Below, in pieces: positions 15,805 through 24,649 of a DNA stretch of 64,000 nt; positions within the stretch are counted from its first letter, which is position 1, and every line of letters starts with the position of its first letter. The notes under the pieces were generated by a model. The model ran no database searches, was not told where the DNA came from, and was given only the letters and a program-made list of their open reading frames with translations. Both the position numbers and the translations under genes were made by a program. Origin of the DNA: Candidatus Bathyarchaeota archaeon B24 (GTDB lineage: Archaea; Thermoproteota; CALKCG01; B24); NCBI GenBank assembly GCA_001593865.1, contig LUCB01000004.1:26897-90896 (forward strand). Reading direction: 5' to 3'.

Positions 15805-16920
15805 TTAGCTCACCTCTATTCCGAAGAGTATAGAGGCAATTCTACCGATCACATACGTTACCCCGGCAGAGCCCAGTCCGAAGGCCACCATCTCCAGCAT
15901 CTTCCTTTTAACCGGAAGGTCTGCCGAGATCGCTATCATGAAACCCGTTGCTCCTAACGCTATTCCTGCGAGCAGTAGCGACAGTATTACCGCTATGACC
16001 ACCGGTAGGTCTAAGAAATACGGTATGAGCGGGACGAAAGCTCCGACCGCGTAAAACATACCGGTATACGCCCCCGCCCTAAGCGGGTTCTCTAGAGCCT
16101 CCTCTCGAAGCCCATACTCCTCCTCGGCTATAACACGTGCCAGTAGTTTAGGGTCTTTAGAAGACTCCTCGGCCACCGCCTCAGATACCGTTCTACTATA
16201 GCCCTTCCGAGTCATACATCCGATCAACCTACTCTTGAATACATGAGCTACATACCGGGAAGCCGCCGCGATCCTCATAAGAGTGCTTTCATGAACCTGT
16301 CTCTGCGCCCTTACACTCGCCAAAGCTCCTATACCCATCGATAAAGCCCCTGCGGCGCCGACTATCAGACCACCTATAGCTATGTAAAATGGGTTACCAT
16401 ATGCACCGGCTAACCCAGTAGTGACCGATAGTATCTCGACTAAACCGTCATTCATACCTAAAACCGCATCTCTCACGTGCATAAGAAAACCTTTAAACTT
16501 AGACTCTTCTTCGACGAACTCTTCTTCGTGGATAAATTCGTCCTCTAGGATCCGTCTTAACTCATCTTTTTCATGTTCATCCAGTTCGGAGTGTTCAAGC
16601 ATCTCAGAGTATAGTTGAATAGCATCTCGCTCGCCCGATTCTAGCATACGAAGCGTAAGGCCAAGACCGAAGATCTTCGGTATAACTGTGTAGAAGAAAA
16701 GTTTTATTTTACTGATTTCGACAGAAGGACTGCTACGGCCTCTTTTCTCAAGAAAAGTTCTCCAGAATTTAGCATGTTCACGCTCCATTGCGGCCATTTC
16801 GACGAGCTTCCGCTTTAGGGTGCTACTACCATACAGCATAGCTATACGCTCATATAGTATAGCGGAGAATACTTCGTCGGCTAACGCCTTCTCAGCCGAC
16901 TTAAGAATATCAAACGCCAT
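15805..16920 (-). CDS. Ferritin-like/VIT1 fusion, membrane-bound iron transporter (MbfA-like)
   Basis: The 371-residue protein joins an N-terminal rubrerythrin-like four-helix domain (residues ~1-135, with metal-type motifs ERIAML, EREHAKFW and EFIHEEEF) to a C-terminal VIT1/CCC1 transporter domain (VRDAVLGMNDGLVEILSVTTGLAGA and about five membrane spans). Such erythrin-VIT proteins sense or oxidise Fe2+ and move it across the membrane. It is the first member of a same-strand block with superoxide reductase, a ferritin-like protein and peroxiredoxin, so a role in limiting free iron under oxidative stress is likely. Confidence 0.88.
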   Translation of the reverse strand: MAFDILKSAEKALADEVFSAILYERIAMLYGSSTLKRKLVEMAAMEREHAKFWRTFLEKRGRSSPSVEISKIKLFFYTVIPKIFGLGLTLRMLESGERDAIQLYSEMLEHSELDEHEKDELRRILEDEFIHEEEFVEEESKFKGFLMHVRDAVLGMNDGLVEILSVTTGLAGAYGNPFYIAIGGLIVGAAGALSMGIGALASVRAQRQVHESTLMRIAAASRYVAHVFKSRLIGCMTRKGYSRTVSEAVAEESSKDPKLLARVIAEEEYGLREEALENPLRAGAYTGMFYAVGAFVPLIPYFLDLPVVIAVILSLLLAGIALGATGFMIAISADLPVKRKMLEMVAFGLGSAGVTYVIGRIASILFGIEVS

Positions 16921-16978
16921 AAAGGATCACTAACCATATTTTAACGCATAAGTTCACAGACGACTTAAAAAGGAAAAA

Positions 16979-17356
16979 TTAGGGGGAGCTCCATAACCCA
17001 TGTAGGTTACAGTATTCTCTAGCCGTGATCTTCTCGGCTTTAACTTTAAACTCTGCTTCCGGCTTACTCCCCGGTGTTAAAAACGCTCTATATACTAAAC
17101 CGTCTGCGAGAACCTCTATCCACTGGATGTGATGGCTTTTCTCCATGGGGTGAGGTATCGACCCTACTTTAACCCTAACTCCTTTTTCGGTTCTCTCGAT
17201 AACAGGGACGTGCTTCTCAGAACCGACGTCCTCGGTCTTCTTTACGAGCAACTCCATAGGCTTACTGCAACATACTAGAGAACCTGCTCCTGGGTTGAGA
17301 ACCTCCACTATATTACCGCATATGTTACACCTGTAGATTTGACCTCTCTCCGTCAT
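16979..17356 (-). CDS. dfx: Desulfoferrodoxin, superoxide reductase
   Basis: Superoxide reductase reduces superoxide to peroxide without making oxygen, which suits anaerobes. The 125-residue protein has an N-terminal desulforedoxin centre (CNICG and adjacent CC near residues 10-30). It also has the catalytic Fe site, with [21 protein letters not shown] and the late Cys-His pair in [10 protein letters not shown]. The conserved Glu and Lys before the first His are present. It lies 9 bp from the ferritin-like gene in the same direction. Confidence 0.95.
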   Translation of the reverse strand: MTERGQIYRCNICGNIVEVLNPGAGSLVCCSKPMELLVKKTEDVGSEKHVPVIERTEKGVRVKVGSIPHPMEKSHHIQWIEVLADGLVYRAFLTPGSKPEAEFKVKAEKITAREYCNLHGLWSSP

Positions 17357-17365
17357 GGTCTTACC

Positions 17366-17785
17366 TTACAATTCCTCAAGCAGGCTCGTGAAGAAATCGT
17401 GGTGCTCCTCCTCATCTGCCAAGATCTTCCTGAAAAGCCTCGCGGTCGTTATATCGCCTTCTTCCCTCGCCTTAGACTCTATCTGCTTGTATAGTTTTAT
17501 GGTATCCTCCTCGTTTTTAGCGTCCTGCTTGATCATCTCCCTTAAGGAGCCGCCGACCATGATCGGGGCAGGCTTAGTAGTGGGAACCCCTCCCAGGTAA
17601 ACCAGTCTCTCCGCGATAGATTCAGCATGCTTCATCTCGCTTACAGCGATCTTCTTCAACTCATCTTTAACCACAAAACCTTTCAAACCTCTCCACATCA
17701 CATGCTGCCACATATACTGTATCGAAACCTGTAGTTCCATAGAAATAGCTTTGTTCATCAAATCCAACAATTCTTTAGAAACCAT
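17366..17785 (-). CDS. Ferritin-like/bacterioferritin-family protein
   Basis: This 139-residue four-helix protein shows two di-iron ligand sets: ELQVSIQYMW with SEMKHAESIAERL in the first half, and KNEEDTIKLY with ADEEEHHDFF in the second. It is shorter than classic ferritins and resembles archaeal bacterioferritin-like or Dps-like proteins that oxidise or store iron. It sits between superoxide reductase and peroxiredoxin on the same strand. Whether it forms cages or binds heme cannot be told. Confidence 0.85.
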   Translation of the reverse strand: MVSKELLDLMNKAISMELQVSIQYMWQHVMWRGLKGFVVKDELKKIAVSEMKHAESIAERLVYLGGVPTTKPAPIMVGGSLREMIKQDAKNEEDTIKLYKQIESKAREEGDITTARLFRKILADEEEHHDFFTSLLEEL

Positions 17786-17823
17786 ATTTTAGTCTCCTAA
17801 AATCCATAATTATTCCATGTTAT

Positions 17824-18489
17824 TTAAAGGTTCTTATAGCAGAACCACCAGTCGAAGCACTCGATCTCCTTGGCTTTAGCCTTTTCAAGCCGTTCTCTGG
17901 CTGTTTTCTCATCCGACGGCGGAGGAAGTATGACTTTATCGCCTATAAGCTCGTTATTCGGCCAATTAGCAGGTATAGCAACCCCGTTCTCATCCGATAT
18001 CTGCAACGTCTTAACCATCCTTAGGATCTCGTCCATGTTTCTACCGACTTCCTGAGGATAGTATAGGATCGCTCTAACTACACCATCGGGGTCTATTATG
18101 AAGACAGCCCTAACGGTGTTCGCACCTTTGCCAGGATGGATCATCCCGTATAGGTGAGCAATTCTACCGGTATCGTCTGCGATCACCGGAAACTCTATCT
18201 CTATACCTAACGTCTCCTTGATCCACTCAACCCATTTTATATGACTAAAAACTTGGTCGATGCTGAGACCTATAAGATCACAGTTGAGCTTTTTAAACTC
18301 CTCATACCTCTTCTGAAAAGCCACGAACTCTGTAGTGCAAACAGGTGTGAAATCTGCAGGATGAGAAAACAGAACCACCCACTTGCCCTTATGGTCTTCT
18401 GGGAATTTTATTACACCTTTAGTCGTTTGGGCTTTGAAACTCGGAGCCTTTTCACCTATGAGAGGTAGTTTACGAATTTCACCTTCCAT
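17824..18489 (-). CDS. Peroxiredoxin (archaeal Prx6-type thioredoxin peroxidase)
   Basis: The 221-residue enzyme reduces hydrogen peroxide and alkyl peroxides. The peroxidatic Cys is in FTPVCTTEF near residue 47-53. Two extra C-terminal cysteines ([12 protein letters not shown]) match the decameric archaeal enzymes in which they act in the resolving step. It begins the minus-strand oxidative-stress run and is divergent from an Lrp-type regulator across a 64-bp region with an inverted repeat. Confidence 0.95.
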   Translation of the reverse strand: MEGEIRKLPLIGEKAPSFKAQTTKGVIKFPEDHKGKWVVLFSHPADFTPVCTTEFVAFQKRYEEFKKLNCDLIGLSIDQVFSHIKWVEWIKETLGIEIEFPVIADDTGRIAHLYGMIHPGKGANTVRAVFIIDPDGVVRAILYYPQEVGRNMDEILRMVKTLQISDENGVAIPANWPNNELIGDKVILPPPSDEKTARERLEKAKAKEIECFDWWFCYKNL

Positions 18490-18509
18490 TTCACCGCCTC
18501 CAGAATGAA

Positions 18510-18523
18510 TTTAACCCGTTAAA
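18510..18523. promoter_or_regulatory. Inverted repeat in the prx/Lrp divergent promoter
   Basis: TTTAAC and GTTAAA form a perfect 6-bp dyad separated by CC between peroxiredoxin (minus) and the Lrp-like gene (plus). A TATA-like TTATAACTTA follows at 18525-18534, about 25 bases before the Lrp ATG at 18554, so that message is probably leaderless. The dyad is well placed for control of both genes by the Lrp-like protein, which is inference. Confidence 0.45.
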
Positions 18524-18553
18524 CTTATAACTTATTCATAAATTTTAAATATT

Positions 18554-18976
18554 ATGGTTCGAAATTCGGACCTCAAGATCATACGGATACTTCAGGAAAA
18601 CTCTAGAACACCATTCCTTAGGATCGCGAAAGTCCTCGGAGTAAGCGAGGCAGCCGTGAGGAAAAGGGTGAAGAGGCTTGAGAAGGAGGGTGTGATAAAG
18701 AGATACACGGTAGAAGTCGACCCTGTTAAACTGGGGTTTGAAATCGTCACGTTCATAGGGGTGGATACTAAACCCGAGTACTACATTTCGACACTGGAGA
18801 AGCTGAAAGACTTGGACAAAGTAGTGAGTCTATACTCCTCAAGCGGAGACCATATGATTCTTCTGGAATGCTGGTTTAAAGACTCAGAAGAACTCGCAGA
18901 GTTCGTCAAACGATTAAACTCCATGGATGGAGTCACACGGGTATGCCCAGCGATAATACTTAAGAAGCTTAAATAA
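18554..18976 (+). CDS. Lrp/AsnC-family transcription regulator
   Basis: The 140-residue protein has an N-terminal helix-turn-helix (NSRTPFLRIAKVLGVSEAAVRKRVKRLEKEGVI) and a C-terminal RAM/ligand domain (VTFIGVDTKPEYY, VVSLYSSSGDHMILLEC). Such proteins sense amino acids or other small molecules. Its position divergent from peroxiredoxin suggests control of the neighbouring stress genes. A TATA element about 25 bases upstream implies a leaderless transcript. Confidence 0.9.
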   Translation: MVRNSDLKIIRILQENSRTPFLRIAKVLGVSEAAVRKRVKRLEKEGVIKRYTVEVDPVKLGFEIVTFIGVDTKPEYYISTLEKLKDLDKVVSLYSSSGDHMILLECWFKDSEELAEFVKRLNSMDGVTRVCPAIILKKLK

Positions 18977-19050
18977 TGAATAGATATCTTCCAAAAAAGA
19001 GGACTGGTTGCAAAAACGTAGAAGTTTAAAGACAGATGCTATGAATTCTC

Positions 19051-19308
19051 CTACTCCTCTCCGCTTCCAGCGACCGGTACGGCTACAGCAAACCTTCGGC
19101 TGACGGAATCGATCTTAACCCTAAGCTTATCGCCGACTTTAGTGCCTCTCACGAATATCACGAAGCCCTCTATCCTAGCTATACCGTCACCTCTGCTACC
19201 CAGGCTCTCTATCTCGACATCATACTCCTCACCTACGGCGACTGGTATAGGTTTAATAGGCCTAAACCCGCCGCTTGCCGGCCGCCTACGTCTGAACCTT
19301 TTTTCCAT
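19051..19308 (-). CDS. TRAM-domain RNA-binding protein
   Basis: This 85-residue basic protein is essentially a stand-alone TRAM domain: VGEEYDVEIESLGSRGDGIARIEGFVIFVRGTKVGDKLRVKI. Small archaeal TRAM proteins bind RNA and have been proposed to act like RNA chaperones. The N-terminus is arginine-rich. Upstream, its leader holds a long hairpin and a dyad around the TATA region, listed separately. Confidence 0.9.
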   Translation of the reverse strand: MEKRFRRRRPASGGFRPIKPIPVAVGEEYDVEIESLGSRGDGIARIEGFVIFVRGTKVGDKLRVKIDSVSRRFAVAVPVAGSGEE

Positions 19309-19340
19309 AAAACCAACCTCCCTTTAAATTATAGGGTTAA

Positions 19341-19386
19341 GAAGGTAGGAGGAGTTCTCTGCGAAGAGGAGCTCGACCCGACCTTC
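19341..19386. promoter_or_regulatory. Long hairpin in the leader of the TRAM gene
   Basis: GAAGGT (19341-19346) pairs with ACCTTC (19381-19386). Inside it, GAGTTCTCT (19352-19360) pairs with AGAGGAGCTC (19365-19374), with one bulge, around a 4-nt loop. The loop reads GCGA, a GNRA loop, on the plus strand. The TATA-like element lies near 19415-19424, so a minus-strand transcript of the TRAM gene would begin just before this hairpin. It is either a structured 5' leader or a small RNA gene. No known family was recognised. Confidence 0.5.
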
Positions 19387-19402
19387 CTAAGCCCCAAGCA
19401 TA

Positions 19403-19438
19403 GGTAACGTTCACGATATATAAGTGTTTATCGTTACC
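19403..19438. promoter_or_regulatory. 36-bp dyad spanning the TRAM gene TATA box
   Basis: GGTAACG (19403-19409) and CGTTACC (19432-19438) are perfect 7-bp inverted arms around a segment containing GATATATAA. On the minus strand this places a TATATAT box inside the dyad, about 100 bp before the TRAM start. It is either an operator or, lying 5 bp after the stop of the upstream 562-residue gene, a stem ending that transcript. Confidence 0.45.
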
Positions 19439-19442
19439 ATGG

Positions 19443-21131
19443 TTAAACAGGAGCCATCGACGCTAAAACCCGTCTTATCCTCCCTTCGCTACGCCGCATA
19501 CGTTTAAGATACTCTGAGGAGAGCCTTTCGTAGACTTGTCTCGAAACCTTACCAGCCCTATAACGGCTTCTAAGCTCCCTTAGACCGACGTCGCAGATGC
19601 TTATATCCGCCTCAGCTTCCTCTATGAGGTTAAGCTCCTCTGAGTAACCTGCAGACCTGACGGATGGTTTGCGGCTTTCGATCATCCTATCGAGCTCGGC
19701 TATGCGTCTTCTAAGCCTTGACAAACGGGTCCTATACTGGACCCTCGAAATCTTACCAGCCCTATAATCCTCCTCAAGCCTAGCAACCTGTCTCCTGACC
19801 CTAAGCTTCTCTTCATAGAACTTGACGAAGCTCAAAACGTCCTCTGTAACCACAGCTGGTTTAGCCTCAGGCGCGGCCTCGACCGGCTTCACACCTCGAA
19901 GCCTTTGAAAACCGTAAAAGGCGGCTACGGCGGCTAAGATGAGCGACACCCATAAGGCAGGTTTAAACGATACCCATAGAACATTGTAGCGGTACTTCAC
20001 CCTTACGGTCGGTGGATTTCTGAGCATCGAAAGCACAGGGCTTGACTCTCGGGTTAGAACCCACGTCACTGTAGGAGCCATATCCTTAGCTACTTCGTAG
20101 TCTGGGGGTTCAGCGTCTAATACCGTAGAATGCTCCGGAAGCCTCACGGAAACGTTTAAGGTTTTAACCACAACCGGCATAGTCTCATCGAGCCTAAGGG
20201 TTAAGGTATGTATGTCCTCTAAGAGGCTGTGATCAACTAAGGCTCCAGCAGGGAGCTTGTAAAAGACTGTAAACGAGTACCTGTCACCCTCATCTAAGCT
20301 ATACCTCGGCCTAACGGTTAATATAATGTAGTCTTCAGCACGGTTATTCGACGTCTGGAGACTTCCGAATTCATCTTTAGCACCGAACTCTGAGGCATTT
20401 AGAGGAACCATGAAGTCTATACGTGAAACTGTAGACTTACCTAGGTTTATGACCGTGTAGAAGTCTTCGACCATGACATCTCCAAACTCCGACACCGTCA
20501 CTACTCTACTAAGCCTCTCGACCTTGAGCAAGGTCAAACCTGAGATCATTATGCTTTCAGTCTTCATAGCACCCGACTCCAGATCCGATGCCGAAAACTC
20601 TAATATATCGACGTTATCACCAGAGTTCAAGGTAAAGTTCTGGGGTAGCTCAGACACTGCTAACGGAGCCGGCATATACATCTTGAAGCTCAGATCTTCG
20701 ACCGGTATGTTTAAACCAGGATATATGGGGACTGAAACATTGAAATACTCTAGGTAACGTTTCCATACACCGTTATCGAAAACAGCCTCGAACGCTATAA
20801 CCGATGTATCAGGCGGTATATCTAGAACCTCGATACGGGAGACGTTTCCAGCATAAACGATCCTAGTTTCCAGAACTATATCTTTGTCCGTCTGAACCTT
20901 CAAGTCCAACAGGTTTTCGATGAATATCTGGGGAAAAGTCAAGCTGAGCTGGCTGACATCTTGAAAGACACCAGATATCGTGTCGTTAAACGTTAGAAGC
21001 CCGTTCGCGTATACCTCTATATGCCGGCTATACTTTAGAGGTTGTACGCAGTATCCAGGTGCAGAGACTGGGAGTAGTATAAACACGAACACCATGAAAA
21101 TCATGACAGACACTATGCTCTTCATAAGCAT
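19443..21131 (-). CDS. Predicted surface protein with one membrane span and cytoplasmic helical tail
   Basis: I do not recognise this 562-residue protein. It starts with a signal-peptide-like segment (SIVSVMIFMVFVFILLPVSA). About 360 residues of beta-rich extracellular sequence follow, then a membrane span near residues 388-407 (ALWVSLILAAVAAFYGFQ). The cytoplasmic tail has two similar helical units of the form YRAGKISRVQYRTRLSRLRRRI and YRAGKVSRQVYERLSSEYLK, which resemble short SHOCT-like oligomerisation motifs. It resembles other archaeal envelope proteins of unknown role. The TRAM gene follows on the same strand. Confidence 0.7.
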   Translation of the reverse strand: MLMKSIVSVMIFMVFVFILLPVSAPGYCVQPLKYSRHIEVYANGLLTFNDTISGVFQDVSQLSLTFPQIFIENLLDLKVQTDKDIVLETRIVYAGNVSRIEVLDIPPDTSVIAFEAVFDNGVWKRYLEYFNVSVPIYPGLNIPVEDLSFKMYMPAPLAVSELPQNFTLNSGDNVDILEFSASDLESGAMKTESIMISGLTLLKVERLSRVVTVSEFGDVMVEDFYTVINLGKSTVSRIDFMVPLNASEFGAKDEFGSLQTSNNRAEDYIILTVRPRYSLDEGDRYSFTVFYKLPAGALVDHSLLEDIHTLTLRLDETMPVVVKTLNVSVRLPEHSTVLDAEPPDYEVAKDMAPTVTWVLTRESSPVLSMLRNPPTVRVKYRYNVLWVSFKPALWVSLILAAVAAFYGFQRLRGVKPVEAAPEAKPAVVTEDVLSFVKFYEEKLRVRRQVARLEEDYRAGKISRVQYRTRLSRLRRRIAELDRMIESRKPSVRSAGYSEELNLIEEAEADISICDVGLRELRSRYRAGKVSRQVYERLSSEYLKRMRRSEGRIRRVLASMAPV

Positions 21132-21202
21132 ACACCACGCCGAACCACTTATGGTTTAGAGCAGCACTAACTATTTAAACACTTCCCAGTTTGGACGGGA
21201 TA

Positions 21203-24200
21203 CTACATGAACCTGCTTAGGCTTGTCTGCGTCTTTATAGCGTCGGTGGCTAAGAGGGTGGATATTTCATCCTTGATCAACATGAGCCTCTGCCGGTAGT
21301 ATTCTCCAAGCCGGTACCGTTCGACCAAACGCTCAGCCATGTTCAGATACTTCTCGATGTTCCCCCTATACACCGTTAGAGCAAGCTCGCCTCCGCATTT
21401 TAGACATTTACCGCTCAACGGTATCCTACGATAGCTTGCGTTACACCGTTTACACCTAAACTTCTGGGAAGAGAAAGCCCTCAAGTTCCCGGCTATATCT
21501 CTAAGTAGATGAGTTGTTAAGACCTTCTCGGCTATCTTAGCCGCATCAACCGCCACGATCCTGTCTGCAAGCTTAAGCTGATTAGCCATCTTCTGACTCA
21601 TGCTCTTAAGCCTCTTATAACTAGTCTCGATGTTCCCCGCCGTTATACTGGACGTGGGATGCGTGTACCTGAACCCCTCAAACTGCCTCTCCGAGCCCAA
21701 TCTACTTTCGACCACATCTATGAGACCCTTAGCCTTTCTAGCATCTATCTTCTCAACACATAGCTCGTAGAATTTGAGCGGATAGGCATCTGATACGTCT
21801 AAGTTATGAACCGCCGAGTCCACCTCGTAGGGGTTTATCCTGTAAGTGACCATTAGCGGCGCATCCATGAGACCGCCTACCTGAGCGGGCAGATACTCGG
21901 CTGAGAAATTTATGAAGCAGTCCAAGGCAAGCATGACTGAGTCCTCGTCGCCGTCGCAGTCCCGTCTTTTACATGCATGCCAGTAGGGATGGGCAAAGCA
22001 AACGTTTGCATCCGTGAAGCCTATTATCCTTCCGAGAACCCCCACAGAGGTGTGTGGAGCTAACCCGACAACAAGGTGCCCTACTAGATCGTTCCTAGTT
22101 TTAACCCCGTAGAACCGAGGTAAACCATAAAACCTCTCGAGAAGCTCATCTATAAAACGCGCCACCCTTACGAGGTAGTCACCGCACTTCTTAGGTAGGA
22201 TCACATCTTGAACTTTAAGCTCACATATCTGGTCGGGGTCTCTAAGAGGCTTCCCGTCCATATCTACATCATAACCTAGCTCTTTAAGCCTGCAGACCGA
22301 CACCCCGATCTCCCTAGGTTTAAAGTGGGTTAGAGGGGCGTTTGTCATATCAAATCTTACAGTGCCGTCTTTGAAAACCGATAAATCATATTTAGCCCTT
22401 AAAATCCCCTTCTCGAGGGGTTCAGGAGTTCTGCTGGCGTTCATAAGTTTGACCACCCCTTTGACGATGTCGAGTCTAGGGGAACCCATCTTAGCTAAGG
22501 CTTCTTGAAACTCCCTCCTCAGATCTAATAGTTTAACCCTGTAGGCGGCCGAATGTACCCTGCACGAGGGGCATACTGCGTCTCTACTTAGGGGTCTACC
22601 GCACTTAGGACAGCCGTATTTAACGACGGTCTTGCCACCGCATCTTGGGCATCTGGGTTTATGCGTCTCGAAGCCGCAACGTTCACATACGCGATGGACT
22701 ACCTCGACCTCCACCAAGCCCTTCTCGGTAGCTGCGATTATGTTTCTCCTAGAACCACCCTTGAGGCCTACCGGAAAAAGTACATGGACTAGGGGTTTCA
22801 TAACGCGGCGATCCGCTTTCTCCGGCCTACCCATCCTAGCGCCTATGAACGTCTGAAACTTAGGTTTAACCCTTAAACCAGAGACCTTGTATATGGCCTC
22901 TAAAACATCGGCTACTCCATCTAAAGAAACCATCACGCCGGGATTTAGACATTCATAGAACACCTGCGAGCCATCTTCTATAACGACCTGCCCGTTAACG
23001 ATCCTATGCGGTATCAGAAGCCTCTCAAGAATCTCCTTAACCCTAGGGTCGAACCTCAGCCTGATACGTTTCGCATCCCCTGATGGTTTACCATCGAGAA
23101 CAGCGTTTCTCAGGGTTTTGAATTCGTCTACCGTAATGTGTTCCCAGGCATAGGTGTAGCGTGGATGTAGAGGTATGTTCAAAATCCTTGATAGAATTAG
23201 AGCTTCTGAAGCAGTCGGTTTAATCTTGAACGGATTTTCAACGAATTTCCTAAGCCGGTCTGCGGGGATCCCAGACACCTCACTAAGCCTCTCGTAGCTG
23301 GAGTCATACCCGCTATCTAACGCCTCTAGAAAGAGGCGGGTCCAAAGCTCCTCTGTAAAGCCGGGTGGAAGAAGATTAGCCTTATTCTCCAGAAACTCGT
23401 AGAAGCTTAGAAGAAGGTCTCCTAGGAAGAGGATTTTATCGACTTTTCCTCTAAGCTTTAAAGCCGTCTCGACCGTTTCAACTCTGACGACGGAGCCGTC
23501 TTTGAGCCGTACAACCGGAGGCTCTATGGAGTCCACAGAGGCGACTATACCACCTTTGCTAGGTTTCTCGATTTTTATCTGCGTACCTACCGCTAGGAAC
23601 CCGTCTAGGATGACCATCGTAGCCGGATGAACTCCTAAGGCTGCTAAACCAGTGTTTCTAGCTCGCCCATACCTCAGCCTAAAACCTCCGATTCTAGAGG
23701 GGAAGCTAAATACAGGTCTACCTGCGATTATCTCGTCGAGGTACATGGTCTCAGGGCTTTTACTGTTTCCCCCGGAGTCCCACACGCTCCCTATCCACTT
23801 CCAGTCTTCGATGTTTAACGCCTCAACGATCTTCATGAGTTTTCTAGCCCTACCCGCCAGCCCATCGTTAAGCACGATCAAAGCACCACCTCTAACCCTG
23901 TTAGTTTCCACCCTAGGGAGGTCTCTATAGGAGGAGACCTCTACGGGGTCCGTCTCTACACCTGTCACCTCGACCGGTAGGTTTCGGATTATCCTCTCTA
24001 AAACCTCGTCCGGAACCTGGTACTGAAAGGGTCTTACCCGCCGCTCGTAAACCCTAACCTCCTCTATAAGACGCATAACCTCCCTATCCGTCGGTTTCCA
24101 TCGGTCCAACCCTAGCTTCTTCCTCACGAAATCCGCCACGACGACTATGAACGCCTGCTCGGTTCCACCAGCCGGTCTTATCGGACCGGCAAAGTAGACG

Positions 24201-24649
24201 GCTAGGTACCTGGAACCGTCGTCATTCGTCTTTATAGCTACACGTGTAATACCTTGAACCGGTGCGACCGTCACACCTTCTGTCACGATAGCTAAGGCCG
24301 TCCTCAAGGCCTGTTCAGCGGCCTTCTCCCCGGTGAGCCTGCCGAAAACTCCGTAGATCACTTCCTCTGCGATTTTCAGAGCTACCTCTTCCCTAGACAT
24401 TTTCAGGCTGAATTTTCTTATGTGGTCGGCTACACCCTTAGGGCCGACTAAGAACTCTACTCTCTCGGCGAGGTCTTTCGAAAGCTTAGGTTCAGGTTTC
24501 GTGTATGGGTCGAAGCCCCTAGACCTAGCCTCTGAAGCAACCTGGTAGATTCTTTTAAGCTCGGTCTCCAGCTTTCTAAAGTATTTTTCATACCTCTTTG
24601 AAGCTATCATACCAGGAGAGACGCGTCGACCGAGCAACTCATCCACCAC
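21203..24649 (-). CDS. polC: DNA polymerase D large subunit DP2
   Basis: DP2 is the catalytic subunit of the archaeal replicative polymerase PolD. The 1148-residue product is full length and has no intein. The N-terminus (RYEKYFRKLETELKRIYQVA) is typical. A multi-cysteine zinc region CERCGFETHKPRCPRCGG with further CPKCG and CPSC lies near residues 655-695. The catalytic Asp cluster is in RRDCDGDEDSVMLALDC near residue 900. A C-terminal zinc motif (CKRC ... CLKC) follows. The last residues, QTSLSRFM, look like a PCNA-interacting PIP motif. The GGGP synthase gene overlaps its 5' end by 11 bases. DP1 is about 4 kb away. Confidence 0.97.
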   Translation of the reverse strand: MVDELLGRRVSPGMIASKRYEKYFRKLETELKRIYQVASEARSRGFDPYTKPEPKLSKDLAERVEFLVGPKGVADHIRKFSLKMSREEVALKIAEEVIYGVFGRLTGEKAAEQALRTALAIVTEGVTVAPVQGITRVAIKTNDDGSRYLAVYFAGPIRPAGGTEQAFIVVVADFVRKKLGLDRWKPTDREVMRLIEEVRVYERRVRPFQYQVPDEVLERIIRNLPVEVTGVETDPVEVSSYRDLPRVETNRVRGGALIVLNDGLAGRARKLMKIVEALNIEDWKWIGSVWDSGGNSKSPETMYLDEIIAGRPVFSFPSRIGGFRLRYGRARNTGLAALGVHPATMVILDGFLAVGTQIKIEKPSKGGIVASVDSIEPPVVRLKDGSVVRVETVETALKLRGKVDKILFLGDLLLSFYEFLENKANLLPPGFTEELWTRLFLEALDSGYDSSYERLSEVSGIPADRLRKFVENPFKIKPTASEALILSRILNIPLHPRYTYAWEHITVDEFKTLRNAVLDGKPSGDAKRIRLRFDPRVKEILERLLIPHRIVNGQVVIEDGSQVFYECLNPGVMVSLDGVADVLEAIYKVSGLRVKPKFQTFIGARMGRPEKADRRVMKPLVHVLFPVGLKGGSRRNIIAATEKGLVEVEVVHRVCERCGFETHKPRCPRCGGKTVVKYGCPKCGRPLSRDAVCPSCRVHSAAYRVKLLDLRREFQEALAKMGSPRLDIVKGVVKLMNASRTPEPLEKGILRAKYDLSVFKDGTVRFDMTNAPLTHFKPREIGVSVCRLKELGYDVDMDGKPLRDPDQICELKVQDVILPKKCGDYLVRVARFIDELLERFYGLPRFYGVKTRNDLVGHLVVGLAPHTSVGVLGRIIGFTDANVCFAHPYWHACKRRDCDGDEDSVMLALDCFINFSAEYLPAQVGGLMDAPLMVTYRINPYEVDSAVHNLDVSDAYPLKFYELCVEKIDARKAKGLIDVVESRLGSERQFEGFRYTHPTSSITAGNIETSYKRLKSMSQKMANQLKLADRIVAVDAAKIAEKVLTTHLLRDIAGNLRAFSSQKFRCKRCNASYRRIPLSGKCLKCGGELALTVYRGNIEKYLNMAERLVERYRLGEYYRQRLMLIKDEISTLLATDAIKTQTSLSRFM

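Noticed and set aside
21203-24649. Possible intein in DP2 or RtcB, common sites in archaea
   Set aside because: Both proteins have normal length and uninterrupted active-site motifs, with no intein splicing blocks.
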